A stretch of DNA of 64,000 bases from Streptococcus varani (GCF_001375655.1 NZ_CTEN01000004.1:371359-435358); one strand, 5' to 3'; positions 43,769 through 53,500 are shown, numbered from the stretch's first letter. Made by a program: numbers and translations. The notes: generated by a model not told the origin, from the letters alone.

Positions 43769-43960
43769 ATGATTGAAGTATTGTCTGAGGCAGAAATGAT
43801 GAATTTCATCCAAAGCCACTCACGTTATCAAATAGCACAGGTCACAGGAATCTCAGAGCAAACTTTGGCAAACTATGTCAAGGGGCGGACTGATATTGGT
43901 GGCATGTCTTTTGATAAGGTTATCAAAATAACTGAATACTATAATAGTCTAAAAAACTAA
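43769..43960 (+). CDS. Small helix-turn-helix protein
   Basis: 63 residues behind AAGGAGTATCT. Its central IQSHSRYQIAQVTGISEQTLANYVKGRTDIGG is a compact HTH as in phage regulators. It is the third gene of the small plus-strand operon next to the lysin end of the prophage. It probably controls the operon's own promoter. Confidence 0.7.
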   Translation: MIEVLSEAEMMNFIQSHSRYQIAQVTGISEQTLANYVKGRTDIGGMSFDKVIKITEYYNSLKN

Positions 43961-43982
43961 AGTCCATTATAACAGAAAAAAA

Positions 43983-44010
43983 GCCCCCAGCGATTGCTGA
44001 GGGCTTATTT
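43983..44010. terminator. Bidirectional terminator between the HTH gene and the lysin gene
   Basis: AGCCCCCAGC-gatt-GCTGAGGGCT stem with T-runs on both strands; ends the phage late transcript and the small plus-strand operon. Confidence 0.88.
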
Positions 44011-44030
44011 TGTCTTATCGTATTTCTAAA

Positions 44031-45443
44031 CTAAACTGGCTTTTTAGTCAGTTCATAGGTTACGCCATTGATTGAAATTTCAATCCCCTCAATATTGACC
44101 TCAATCTTATCTGTGCTACCGACATTATCGACGGTAGCAACATCAAACTTAGCTAGTGAGCCATTTTCAGCCTCAATGGCTTTCAAACGGCTTGAAGCTC
44201 CGACAATATAGCTATCAAAACCGCTTGTAGCATAATCATAGACAGCACCACCGACTTTGAACATGCCCTTGACAGCCTCACTGAAGGTCTTAGCTCCCGA
44301 TACTTTGTAAGAGCCACCAGCTCTTAGCAGATAGAACCAATCTGTCAGAAAGTCGTCAACTGTGGCATAGTGCATATAGTGACCGCCCTCATTTGAAGGA
44401 CGTGCGGAACCTTGTGTGACAGTGACACCGCTTGGACGGTTGCCTTGACCTGTCCAGGTCATGCCGCCCCAGTTAGTATCAGCCTTCCCAACTGCTGAAG
44501 TGCCCCAAAGACCTTCATAGTGTAAAATGGTCAAAGCATAGCTTGGAAGGATGTCATGCTTTTTACAGTTGGCCAGAATCTTATCCAGAACCGCTTTTTT
44601 TAAGATAGCCCCATTGAAAGAGAGGTCACCCTCTTCTTTGCTTACTGTGGCTTTCTCAGCTGGCTCAGTTTGGCTTGTTTTGGTTTCCGTGGACTGTTTT
44701 ACCTCTGAACTCTTAGACGGCTCAGAGGACTGTTTTTGAAGCAATTCAGTGACACGTTTTTGGACAGCCTCATATTGACTACCAAGTGACTTCTTACGAG
44801 CTTCACCGTTGCCATGTTTGCCAGCAATTACCTCCTGAGCCAGTTGGTCAACAGTCTTTTGATTAGCCGTAGCCTTGCCATTGATGACTGCCATGACAGC
44901 CTCATATTGATTGCCAAGAGCTGCCTTGCGGGTATCTCCGTTACCGTAAACACCTGCCAAGGTTTCTTTAACCAAGGTATCAAGGCTTTTTCCAGCTGTT
45001 GAGGTAGAGGATTGATTAGCCAATCGGTAAACGTAGCAATACATCCAGCCACTTGCAGCAGCCGTGGCATTGTAGTTATCAATTGTAATGCCGTTGCGTG
45101 CCCAGTTACAGTGAATAATATTGTCTGCATCTATGAACATTACAACATGACCCCCAGCTCCACTTGAGTATCCTCTTTCTCCCCAAATAGCAATATCGTT
45201 TCGTTTTGCTTCCCAGTCCACGTTCTCAGCAATAAGCTCATAGCCGTTTTGAATCAACCAGTCGTGCATATACTCAGTATTGACCGCCCACCCAGCCGAA
45301 CTAGCGCCAGCTGACCTGAGAGCATAATAGACTGAGCTGGAACAGTCATAGCTGGTAGGGCCATCACGGTAGTTCATTGAATAGGTCACTTTTCCAGCTT
45401 GTGCTGACATCCATGCAATAGCTTGCTCAGTATTGATTGTCAT
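44031..45443 (-). CDS. Phage endolysin, three-domain (lambdaSa2-like)
   Basis: 470 residues. The N-terminal Amidase_5/NlpC-P60-like endopeptidase has the catalytic Cys in TSYDCSSSVYYAL and His in GGHVVMFI. Two Cpl-7 (CW_7) wall-binding repeats follow (about 155-190 and 200-235: LAGVYGNGDTRKAALG, IAGKHGNGEARKKSLG). A linker rich in Ser/Glu/Lys/Thr leads to a C-terminal glucosaminidase domain (about 280-440). This layout matches the lambdaSa2 prophage lysin, which cuts both the peptide and the glycan. Released through the holin encoded just upstream. Confidence 0.92.
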   Translation of the reverse strand: MTINTEQAIAWMSAQAGKVTYSMNYRDGPTSYDCSSSVYYALRSAGASSAGWAVNTEYMHDWLIQNGYELIAENVDWEAKRNDIAIWGERGYSSGAGGHVVMFIDADNIIHCNWARNGITIDNYNATAAASGWMYCYVYRLANQSSTSTAGKSLDTLVKETLAGVYGNGDTRKAALGNQYEAVMAVINGKATANQKTVDQLAQEVIAGKHGNGEARKKSLGSQYEAVQKRVTELLQKQSSEPSKSSEVKQSTETKTSQTEPAEKATVSKEEGDLSFNGAILKKAVLDKILANCKKHDILPSYALTILHYEGLWGTSAVGKADTNWGGMTWTGQGNRPSGVTVTQGSARPSNEGGHYMHYATVDDFLTDWFYLLRAGGSYKVSGAKTFSEAVKGMFKVGGAVYDYATSGFDSYIVGASSRLKAIEAENGSLAKFDVATVDNVGSTDKIEVNIEGIEISINGVTYELTKKPV

Positions 45444-45562
45444 TTGTCTTCCTCCTTGTAAAATAGTTCAAAAAATGGGTCTAAAAAAAATAAAAGAAAA
45501 AGAAAAGGTACTGACAAAACTACCAGTACCATCACAAGAAATACCTTTCCTATGTTCTTCAT
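45440..45562 (-). CDS. 40-residue single-span membrane protein between holin and lysin
   Basis: ATG at 45562, 10 nt after the holin stop codon. Encodes MKNIGKVFLVMVLVVLSVPF, then a second hydrophobic stretch and the tail FYKEEDK. Its TGA overlaps the lysin ATG (ATGA). No strong ribosome binding site, so translation would rely on coupling to the holin. The position suggests a lysis accessory protein (antiholin or second holin); inference. Confidence 0.6.
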   Translation of the reverse strand: MKNIGKVFLVMVLVVLSVPFLFLLFFLDPFFELFYKEEDK

Positions 45563-45572
45563 ATTGCTAGAC

Positions 45573-45824
45573 TTATTTAGGTTCAGTGTAATTCAATGCT
45601 TGTTCACTATCTGATACACCGTTAGTCGTTGGATCTGTGACAATGCCTGTAATAACGAGCACTGCAAAGACACTATTGACAACCACAAGTAACTTATTGC
45701 CTAAATCCCCTAAATCAAGCGTGTAACCAAACACATTCGCTACCGCTTGCGTCACTAATAAAACTGCCGGGATAATCGCAGTCCAAAAAGCTTTGTTTTT
45801 AACTCTTACTGTCCAATTAATCAT
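45573..45824 (-). CDS. Phage holin (phi LC3 / phage_holin_1 family)
   Basis: 83 residues. MINWTVRVKNKAFWTAIIPAVLLVTQAVANVFG and LVVVNSVFAVLVITGIVTDPTTNGVSDSEQAL: two transmembrane helices and the conserved TDPTTxGxSDS tail. Forms the membrane lesion that releases the endolysin. Confidence 0.93.
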   Translation of the reverse strand: MINWTVRVKNKAFWTAIIPAVLLVTQAVANVFGYTLDLGDLGNKLLVVVNSVFAVLVITGIVTDPTTNGVSDSEQALNYTEPK

Positions 45825-45827
45825 GTT

Positions 45828-46130
45828 TTAAGTCTCCTGTTTTTCTAGACGACCAATGCGGTCGCTCATATAAGACATCTCCTTTTGGACCACACCAATG
45901 GTCTGAGAAATGTCCTGTAACTGTTCTGTATTTTTATCTAAGTGTCCCTTTAGCCACTCTTCACGTTTGTTGGATTCTGCTTTTGATTGATCCTGGAAAT
46001 CCATTAGCTTTTTCTCACGCTTATCAGACGTTCGCACTAGGTATCCAACCACAATCATAAAAAGCAAGATAAAGAGAATAGCCCACACAAATTGAGATTG
46101 AGCTATTCTTTCAGCTTGTTCAACCGTCAT
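45828..46130 (-). CDS. BhlA/UviB-like holin-associated protein
   Basis: 100 residues. One transmembrane helix (about 13-31) is followed by a long charged coiled coil (DKREKKLMDFQDQSKAESNKREEWLKGHLDKN...). It sits right before the holin gene, as BhlA/UviB-family holin-like proteins often do. Confidence 0.7.
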   Translation of the reverse strand: MTVEQAERIAQSQFVWAILFILLFMIVVGYLVRTSDKREKKLMDFQDQSKAESNKREEWLKGHLDKNTEQLQDISQTIGVVQKEMSYMSDRIGRLEKQET

Positions 46131-46138
46131 AGTCTACC

Positions 46139-46384
46139 TCAATCTTCGCTTTCTTCTAGCTCTGCTAGGATGGCATCCTCAAGGGCAAAACGCTTATCAT
46201 CAAATTCTTTTTTCTGTTTGCGCATCTCTTTGCGGTGAGCCGCATAGAGCGCTTCATCATTGGTCCATTCCGTTACGGTAGGCATAGCTTTGTCATCTAA
46301 CTCAACAGTGATGGTCTTTACAACAGTGCCATCAACGGTTAATTCCCCAACTAAGCGTGTCGTTTTTTTAACTACTAATGTCAT
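46139..46384 (-). CDS. Phage protein of unknown function (81 residues)
   Basis: Soluble. A beta-rich N-terminus (VVKKTTRLVGELTVDGTVVKTITVELDD) is followed by a charged helix. Overlaps the preceding gene by 4 nt in the late operon between the tail-tip gene and the lysis genes. Not recognised. Confidence 0.65.
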   Translation of the reverse strand: MTLVVKKTTRLVGELTVDGTVVKTITVELDDKAMPTVTEWTNDEALYAAHRKEMRKQKKEFDDKRFALEDAILAELEESED

Positions 46385-46806
46385 TTACTGGCTCCTTCAA
46401 ATTGGTCTAGGATGGTATCAATCACCATCACAGCTTCTGCGTCAAAGTTATCTTCGCAGCTGGATAAATAAGTCAAGAAATCCTCATAGCGCTTCTCATA
46501 CTCCCCAGCACTAAACACAACTGGTTCTGCGGATAACTCTGTTACTAAAGTGTTAACAAGTGTCATATCCGCATCGGTTTTGGGAACAAAGTGTCCTGAT
46601 GCATTGACAAGGAGTTCCCCATCTGCGTCTGTCTCTGCGAACTTCTTAATAATATCAAGCTCATCTTGCCCATACTCCTCGAACTTTTTAGTCGCATGCA
46701 TAAGCAACTTGGCTCTACCTCGGTTGGCTGGCATGTTCCTTACCGTGATAGTCTCAAGGACATTGATAAGCGCTTTTAAATCTTTATTTTGTAAGTGTAA
46801 TTCCAT
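46381..46806 (-). CDS. DUF1617-like phage protein
   Basis: 141 residues: MELHLQNKDLKALINVLETI...RGRAKLLMHATKKFEEYGQDELDIIKKF. The pattern is that of small helical proteins (DUF1617) that follow tail-tip genes in streptococcal siphophages. Function unknown. Confidence 0.65.
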   Translation of the reverse strand: MELHLQNKDLKALINVLETITVRNMPANRGRAKLLMHATKKFEEYGQDELDIIKKFAETDADGELLVNASGHFVPKTDADMTLVNTLVTELSAEPVVFSAGEYEKRYEDFLTYLSSCEDNFDAEAVMVIDTILDQFEGASK

Positions 46807-46815
46807 GGTATTCTC

Positions 46816-49800
46816 CTATTTGATAGTCTCCCAAGTCGAAATAACATCACCACGACCGGTGATGTTGGCTAAATGTTTGAAATTAATATTGAACTGTTGA
46901 AGAATGTCCTTTAAGCTAGTGTAGTTCGTGGCAGTTCGGAACAAGTTAACGTCGCCAATGTTCAGTTTTGAACTAGGGCGATCACTAGAGCGATGAGCAT
47001 CGATCTCTAGTTTCCCCGGTAAAGTCTTTACAGACCAACCATCAGAGTTGTCAAAGGCAGATGAAGCTAAACGTACGACATCACCAACGATATCAATCTG
47101 GTCTATGTTATTACCATTCCAACAACGAACACCTACAAAGCCACCATCATTAGAGGATTCCGTTCCATTACGATTAGAACCGATAATGGTGACCCCGGTC
47201 TTCTTACCATTGGAAGTACCTGTTGTAAACCGGATAAATTGTGTTGGATAGCCTGATAAGACCCTACGAAGTGCTGGGCTGTCCGTGTAGAAATCCAAGG
47301 CTCCTGTATTGAGATTGAATTTTGTAGCCCCATTAATAGCGGCTAACAGACCGCCTTTAACCCGATTCGCTGAGATGTCCACAGCTTGAACCTGTGTGAT
47401 AAAGGCTGTTTTGGCAAAGAGCTGTCTCACATAAGCTTCATTGGCAAAGAGCTTAGTAAAGAGGGCTTGATCAACCTTAACGTGCTTAGCGCTCACAGCT
47501 TCTGCGGATAAGAGGAATCCTGTAATAGCCCCCGCCTTAATATGACCAGTCTCTACAGCACCAGTCACTAACTTTCGACTTGTGATAGAGCCATCAACCA
47601 ACATGTTCCCGCTAACCTTTATCAGATTACTAAAGATCCTTATAGCATCAGGGGTTACTGCAAAGGAGGAGCCAATAGCTCTTGCCATATCACCAGTGCT
47701 CTTACCAGCCTTGAGGACAATACCATCAGAAGTGATGCTCACATCGGCTTTTTTGAGCGTCTGGTTACTTAGACTTTCTACATTTGCTTTTATCTCATTA
47801 GAAGTCTGTTCAAACTGCGAACGAAATTGTGTCAGCTTTTGGTCCGAGTAGGCCTTTATATCATCTGGAGCTGGACTCCAATCGGCTGCGATAGAGCCTT
47901 TTGTCAGTCGCAGCTTAGTCACACGAAAGGTTAGCTGACTACCTGTAAAGCGTATCTTAAGAGATGTGCCTAAGTAATTTGCATAGGTTGCGACAAAGCT
48001 GACCTGATGAGTCCCACGGTCTAAGACCGTTCGCTCTACCTCGCCAAGCCTTTGAATCTTACCACTGTGACCGTGTAGTTCAATCTCATAAGAGCCAAAG
48101 GCTGTTTTATTAGTGGTGAAATAATTAAAGGCAAGGGCCACTGTATCGCCAACCGAAACACCTTTCACGGCCAAAGTGGCACCAAAGTCATAAAGGTCAA
48201 AAAGACCATCGGACGAGACCGTCACATAGACATCTTTTTCCGTCGCTAAGGCATAATTCTGACCACCCGACGAGAGACTTTCAAAGCGTCTTGTGACGCC
48301 CCTTGCATTCTCCTCATAGGTCGACTTAGCCACATAAGATCCACTAACTTCTGTCCTTAGGGCTGTGAGCTGCCTTGCCGTTTCCGTTTTGCTGGCTTCA
48401 AAATAACGACTGGCTCTAGTTGGTTCTAAAGCAGTGTATGTCTCAAGGGCTTTCAGTGAGGTTTTAAAGCCCGCAGCAGTTTGTTCACTCTGGCTTTCAA
48501 CCTGATCAATCCTACCCTTGACAGTCTCTGTTAGCCGGTTAAAAGTAGCTAGCTCTTGATGAACAGTCTGCTTAAAAGTGGCTAGGTCAGTTCTATAATC
48601 ATCCTCTGCTCGAGAGTAATCCGTAGGGATAGTCCCTGTTTCAAGCTTGACCTTTCGGACATGAGGAATAACTCCAGTACCGTAAGTTCCATAGAAAGCA
48701 AGATAACTTTCAGCTAAATCTTCTCGCACAAGCTTTGGGTCCACTGTCAGATGATACCGTTGCCAGTCTGTCGTCGCATCAATAGTGTGATGTTTTTTAA
48801 AAGCATATTTAGCTCCTGAACCGTTTTGCATATAGACATGTACGCTGCCTGCTTTAGGACTTTTGAAATCAAAACTCAAGGTATACTCCATAAGTCCTTG
48901 CTTATCAAAAATAGGTGCTAGGTCATATGGGGTTCGTAAGAATTCGTTACTGGACTGATGAATTGTTGTCTCATCAGTTCCAGCTATAAGATTACGTCCA
49001 CCTACCTTGAGATTTTGAAGGGTTATGGTTAGACCTGACACATCATTTTCAACTTTTGTGATTAAGGCAGCTTGTTTTTGACCTTGGCTAAGAGCTTGTG
49101 CTTTAGCTTGAGCGATTTGGGCTAAAACTGATCGCCTATGATCGGTTAGTTCTCTTGTAAGTCCTTGAAGTTCTGCCTGTGATTGAACTAAAGCAGCCTG
49201 TGCTTTCAAAGCTAGCCCTTTAGCTTCACTGGCGACTGGTAATAGCTGATTATCCAAGCGACTGGTCAGTTCTGATTTGACGACTTCTACTTTGGCTTTA
49301 GCTACTTCAATGCCATCTTCAATTTCTTGCTGGATTTTTCTTTCTTTTGCTTCAAAAATACGATTAGCATTATCCATTTGCTTTTGTAGCTTAGTTTCAA
49401 AGGCTGCATCATGTCGAGTAGCTGCTTCGGCCACTTTACTATCAATTTGATTGCTGATTTGTTTTACTAAATTGGTTTTAACTTCTCCAAAACTGATTGT
49501 TTTTAGCTTATTAGCTATCGGACCAAATTTATATCCTGTAATTTGCATTCGCAAATCCCGCTCATAATCTTCATGGAAGACGATAGCTGTATCAAATAAT
49601 TTGACACTCCCCTCGTAATTACCAGTAACATCAATTTTCAAGCTATTACCGGGTATATCACAAAGAGTTTTTTCAAAATATTTCTTGCCGTATTCTAGCA
49701 AGTCCTCTTCTGTTTTAACGTCTTGATCACTCACTTTGAGGTTTTTTTCAATAATCACAGGGTGAATATCTTTTATCCTACTCTCGACAGTTACCCTAAT

Positions 49801-50451
49801 TGTCTTCCTGTTCGGCGATTCATCATGGCTAGGGGTATCTTCTTCAACTTCAGCAACCAAATGCAAGATAGAGACAAGCCCTTTTATGGTGTCTGTTTCT
49901 TCATAAGATTTGAGGTTTTTCTTGTACATAAATAAAGTTTCGGTGTCTTTGCCTGATTTTTTTAACAGGTTAACCTGATACTTATCACGTACAAGCTCGC
50001 CGCCCCACTGGCCCATTATTGAGTGTTTACCGTTGCTGAGTGCTTCCATGGCAGACACATCTGATTGATTAAAGGTATGTCGCTCATCTATATCACTAAA
50101 AAAGCTAAATGGATGTTCTCGTTTAATACTACTCGAAAGCTCGCTCATTACAGTCATGCCTAGCGCCCTGTCAACACTGATAGAGTTAATCGCATAACCG
50201 TTTAAGTCGTCGGCAACTTGATTAGCATAAACATTAATATAACCATGACGTTTAGTGATTTCAAAAATTCTAAAAAGTTGAGTTCCGTGTAGGTCATCAG
50301 CTTCCAAAATTAATCCCTTTTTTATCAAAGAGCGATACTCGTGCTTAGCAGGGTATTTAAAACTTAATTTGTAATCACTGTTTGCTTCTTGGCTGATCTC
50401 GTCATCGAAGGCTGCCACAAGAGGTATATTATTATCTTTGATTGAGATCAA
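46816..50451 (-). CDS. Phage tail-tip/minor structural protein (tail-associated lysin/receptor-binding type)
   Basis: About 1211 residues. I prefer the TTG at 50451 (GGAGG 7 nt upstream) to a GTG 5 codons earlier. The N-terminal ~330 residues are a prophage endopeptidase-tail domain. A long coiled coil (about 335-470) follows, then two carbohydrate-binding-like modules starting GGRNLIAGTDET and GGQNYALATEKD, another helical part, and a C-terminal region with SADKHVKVDQALFTKLFANEA repeats. It probably forms the tip below Dit and contacts the host wall. Confidence 0.82.
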   Translation of the reverse strand: MISIKDNNIPLVAAFDDEISQEANSDYKLSFKYPAKHEYRSLIKKGLILEADDLHGTQLFRIFEITKRHGYINVYANQVADDLNGYAINSISVDRALGMTVMSELSSSIKREHPFSFFSDIDERHTFNQSDVSAMEALSNGKHSIMGQWGGELVRDKYQVNLLKKSGKDTETLFMYKKNLKSYEETDTIKGLVSILHLVAEVEEDTPSHDESPNRKTIRVTVESRIKDIHPVIIEKNLKVSDQDVKTEEDLLEYGKKYFEKTLCDIPGNSLKIDVTGNYEGSVKLFDTAIVFHEDYERDLRMQITGYKFGPIANKLKTISFGEVKTNLVKQISNQIDSKVAEAATRHDAAFETKLQKQMDNANRIFEAKERKIQQEIEDGIEVAKAKVEVVKSELTSRLDNQLLPVASEAKGLALKAQAALVQSQAELQGLTRELTDHRRSVLAQIAQAKAQALSQGQKQAALITKVENDVSGLTITLQNLKVGGRNLIAGTDETTIHQSSNEFLRTPYDLAPIFDKQGLMEYTLSFDFKSPKAGSVHVYMQNGSGAKYAFKKHHTIDATTDWQRYHLTVDPKLVREDLAESYLAFYGTYGTGVIPHVRKVKLETGTIPTDYSRAEDDYRTDLATFKQTVHQELATFNRLTETVKGRIDQVESQSEQTAAGFKTSLKALETYTALEPTRASRYFEASKTETARQLTALRTEVSGSYVAKSTYEENARGVTRRFESLSSGGQNYALATEKDVYVTVSSDGLFDLYDFGATLAVKGVSVGDTVALAFNYFTTNKTAFGSYEIELHGHSGKIQRLGEVERTVLDRGTHQVSFVATYANYLGTSLKIRFTGSQLTFRVTKLRLTKGSIAADWSPAPDDIKAYSDQKLTQFRSQFEQTSNEIKANVESLSNQTLKKADVSITSDGIVLKAGKSTGDMARAIGSSFAVTPDAIRIFSNLIKVSGNMLVDGSITSRKLVTGAVETGHIKAGAITGFLLSAEAVSAKHVKVDQALFTKLFANEAYVRQLFAKTAFITQVQAVDISANRVKGGLLAAINGATKFNLNTGALDFYTDSPALRRVLSGYPTQFIRFTTGTSNGKKTGVTIIGSNRNGTESSNDGGFVGVRCWNGNNIDQIDIVGDVVRLASSAFDNSDGWSVKTLPGKLEIDAHRSSDRPSSKLNIGDVNLFRTATNYTSLKDILQQFNINFKHLANITGRGDVISTWETIK

Positions 50452-51143
50452 ATCTTGTACCTCCACTTCGGACTAATGATTACTTTAGTAATACCCCTGC
50501 CTAAAGCAATACCTTGCGTACCGGGTTGTATCTCAAAAAAACTTCCTCTTGTTCTGATTGAGTTTTTGACACGTCCACCGGCATCGTAAATACATTGATG
50601 TCCATGCTTACATTCGATTACAGCTTTGCCAGATAAATTTAATTCCATGACTTGTTTTCCGATGGTAAGTGTAGACTTACCAGTGCCCTCAACGACAATT
50701 TTAGGTTCGCTAAAAACATTCCCTTTGTTGTTAATGCTACCGTTACCTACAATTGTTATATCGGAAATACCTTTGGCATATCTGAATGGATGTAAAGCAA
50801 ATTTGAGTATCACCTTCCACGAATTAATGGTTACTGCATTGATTTTGACTGATAGGCAATCGTAATAATAAAAAGAATTCGGAATATGCCAGAATTCAAT
50901 AGTTTTCCCAAGACCGTCTAAACGATTAGCTAGGTTCACTGCATCATCAAAACTAATTAAATGCCACACTAGAGTAAATTTCGACTCATTATATGATTCT
51001 AATACCCTGTTTATTCCATTCATCCGATAAACTTCATTTTCTGAGAATCGTAGGGATAAAATATCCCCCTCATCAAAATCAGTCAAAACACAATTAGGAA
51101 TTATCGAGGTATCGAAGCCATCAATAATAACTTTAGGTATCAC
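50448..51143 (-). CDS. Phage distal tail protein (Dit-like)
   Basis: 231 residues from a GTG behind GAGGAGACAGT. The sequence shows the Dit N-terminal beta-belt (IDGFDTSIIPNCVLTDFDEGD) and a C-terminal galectin-like part (KVILKFALHPFRYAKGISDITIVGNGSINNKGNVFSEPKIVVEG). The gene position after the tape measure gene and before the tail-tip gene is diagnostic. Confidence 0.85.
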   Translation of the reverse strand: MIPKVIIDGFDTSIIPNCVLTDFDEGDILSLRFSENEVYRMNGINRVLESYNESKFTLVWHLISFDDAVNLANRLDGLGKTIEFWHIPNSFYYYDCLSVKINAVTINSWKVILKFALHPFRYAKGISDITIVGNGSINNKGNVFSEPKIVVEGTGKSTLTIGKQVMELNLSGKAVIECKHGHQCIYDAGGRVKNSIRTRGSFFEIQPGTQGIALGRGITKVIISPKWRYKI

Positions 51144-53500
51144 ACTGTCTCCTCTCTAGCCATAACTTTGGCGAATTCCTCGTATAAAATAGCACTTACT
51201 TTTTCTTTGTCAAGATAGACATCTGTATCTTTATCAAGAATATCTTGTAATAATGCAAGTACCTTAATAAAGAATTGTGATAACTCATTTGTGGTTGAAC
51301 TAGTGGCAGCTTTTGCACTACCGTTGCTTGATAATAAATCATTAGCTGTAACATTAGGTGCAACGTCAATTCCAAGAGATAAACCTTTACCTGTCATAGT
51401 ACCTGCAAGATCATCAGCCATACTAGATACGTTCGATTTAACTTCTTTGAAACCGGACATTAGGCTAGTGTTAAATCCAGACATAATTGCTTTACCAGCA
51501 GGTTTTAGCAAAATCCTATCGTATGAGATAGGACCCTTATGTTCTGCAATCCAACTGGCGATACCACCAACAAAATCTGTTACAGCTCCCCAAGCTGATT
51601 TCAAACCATTTAAGAAACCGTCCATAATTGCTGCTCCAGCGCCTGAAATATCAATGTTAGCCAATCCTCTAATTGTACTTGAAATTGAACCAATGACTCC
51701 GTTTACTGCTGAACCAACACTAGAGACCAGACTGCTAAAGCTACTGAAAGCTGATTTTATAGCGTTAATAACAGAACTTATGACACTTTTAGCTACATTA
51801 ATAGCATCCCCTATTGCCATCCAGGCTAATGAGAAAATGTTTTTTAGGACGCCGACTGCAGAACCGGCACCACTGAATGCTAATTTTATGTAGTCAATAA
51901 CCGTAGATATGATTGTTCCAGCAGTTGAAATTGCAGTCTGAATGTTAGTCCAAGCACTCTTGATAAAAGCGCTCAAACCCTGTCCAGCTGTTCCTAGATT
52001 GCCGAACATTCCGATGGCGACACCTATCCACTCTGCAATGACACTGAGAACGGGTTGGATAAAATTAAGTCCTTGCACTAATAAATCAATAATAGGAGTC
52101 AACCATTCTATAGCTGTTTTAATCGCATCAAATGCAAAGCTAACGCCCGTGAGAGCGCCTTTTACAACTCCGCCCAAGAAAGAACCTAAAATTTGAAATA
52201 CTGGCATCAAGGCGTCACTTAGTATTGAGATTAATGGCTGCGCCGCATTCCACATACCCACAAACGAGTCGACAACTCCCGAAATTGCTGGTCCGACTAT
52301 TGATGCGAAATTAGAAAAACCAGCTTGTAATGCTGGTAAGATTGCTGAGATAAGAGACTCAAAACCACTGAAATCTAATCTAGCTAATCCGCTGATAATA
52401 GTATCTATTACTGGTGCAACTGCACTACCAATACTAGTAAAAAATGATGGCAACTGTCCAAAACCTGTTTTTAAACCATCAAAAATAGGTTGTAAATTTT
52501 GGCCAATCCGCGCAAATTTAGCAACAATAGGGCTTAAATCAATGCTAATACCGAGGCTACTCATCAGTTCTTGGAATTGACTGGTAATAATAGGAGCTGC
52601 TGCTCCAATAAAAGTAGCAATCGCTGATGGCAATCCTTTGAAGATATTTGCCACCATTGGAATAAAGTTGCCAAACAAAAAGTTAGAAGTTGTCTGGGCT
52701 AATCCCTGTAAAGCTGGTCTTATATCATCTCCTAGTGATAAACCTGCTAGTACATTTGTAAACGAGGACTTCATGGCAGCTAAGGAACCAGAATAGGTAG
52801 TTCTTGCTTCTTCAGCAGCTACCCCAGCTATACCCATATTATCCTGTACCAAATGGATAGCCTCAACAACATCAGCATAATTACTCAAATCAAACTTCTT
52901 ACCCATAGCGGCAGGTAACTTTTCAGCGTCTGATAAAAGACGCTTCATCTCTTCTTTTGTGCCGCCGTACCCAAGTTTTAGGTTATCAAGCATTGTATAG
53001 TTTTGCTTAGCAAATCCCTGGTAAGCCATTTGGATTGATGTGATATCAGTACCCATCTTAGCCGAGTTGTCGGCCATATCCATGATTGCCATGTTAGCAG
53101 CCTTGGCAGCCGCAACAGCATCACCTCCAAGGGATTGTTTTAGTGAGGCCCCCATAGACACCGCTTGTTCAGCATAAGTATTTGCAGATATCCCAGCTTT
53201 ATAGGCTTCTTTGGCAAATTCCTTTACAGACTGTTCCGCACCTTTGTAGAGGGTATCAATTCCGCCAAAGGATTGTTGCAGGTCGGCACCAGCTGACAAG
53301 GATGATGAAATCATCTTTCCGATTCCAGCCGCTGCAACCACACCGCTAATCATTTTAACGAGATTACCACCAATGAGCGAGCCTGCGCTCAAACCAGCCG
53401 ACCTTGCTTCGGGATCGAGTTGCTTTGAGATTGAGTGTCTTATTCCACGGGCAGATGGCACAATCTGCACATACGCTTTACCAATTTCAGTACTTGCCAT
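51140..53500 (-). CDS. Phage tail tape measure protein
   Basis: 786 residues. The N-terminal TMP core (IGKAYVQIVPSARGIRHSISKQLDPEAR; LQQSFGGIDTLYKGAEQSVKEFAKEAYKAG) is followed by long hydrophobic and Ala/Gly/Ser-rich helical repeats and a MxDGFLNGLKSAWGAV block. Its length sets the tail length. Overlaps the Gp15-type gene by 1 nt. Confidence 0.93.
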   Translation of the reverse strand: MASTEIGKAYVQIVPSARGIRHSISKQLDPEARSAGLSAGSLIGGNLVKMISGVVAAAGIGKMISSSLSAGADLQQSFGGIDTLYKGAEQSVKEFAKEAYKAGISANTYAEQAVSMGASLKQSLGGDAVAAAKAANMAIMDMADNSAKMGTDITSIQMAYQGFAKQNYTMLDNLKLGYGGTKEEMKRLLSDAEKLPAAMGKKFDLSNYADVVEAIHLVQDNMGIAGVAAEEARTTYSGSLAAMKSSFTNVLAGLSLGDDIRPALQGLAQTTSNFLFGNFIPMVANIFKGLPSAIATFIGAAAPIITSQFQELMSSLGISIDLSPIVAKFARIGQNLQPIFDGLKTGFGQLPSFFTSIGSAVAPVIDTIISGLARLDFSGFESLISAILPALQAGFSNFASIVGPAISGVVDSFVGMWNAAQPLISILSDALMPVFQILGSFLGGVVKGALTGVSFAFDAIKTAIEWLTPIIDLLVQGLNFIQPVLSVIAEWIGVAIGMFGNLGTAGQGLSAFIKSAWTNIQTAISTAGTIISTVIDYIKLAFSGAGSAVGVLKNIFSLAWMAIGDAINVAKSVISSVINAIKSAFSSFSSLVSSVGSAVNGVIGSISSTIRGLANIDISGAGAAIMDGFLNGLKSAWGAVTDFVGGIASWIAEHKGPISYDRILLKPAGKAIMSGFNTSLMSGFKEVKSNVSSMADDLAGTMTGKGLSLGIDVAPNVTANDLLSSNGSAKAATSSTTNELSQFFIKVLALLQDILDKDTDVYLDKEKVSAILYEEFAKVMAREETV

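Noticed and set aside
43769..43960. Antitoxin of a toxin-antitoxin pair with the 33-residue peptide
   Set aside because: The order and HTH would allow it, but neither protein resembles a known toxin or antitoxin, so I list only the observation.
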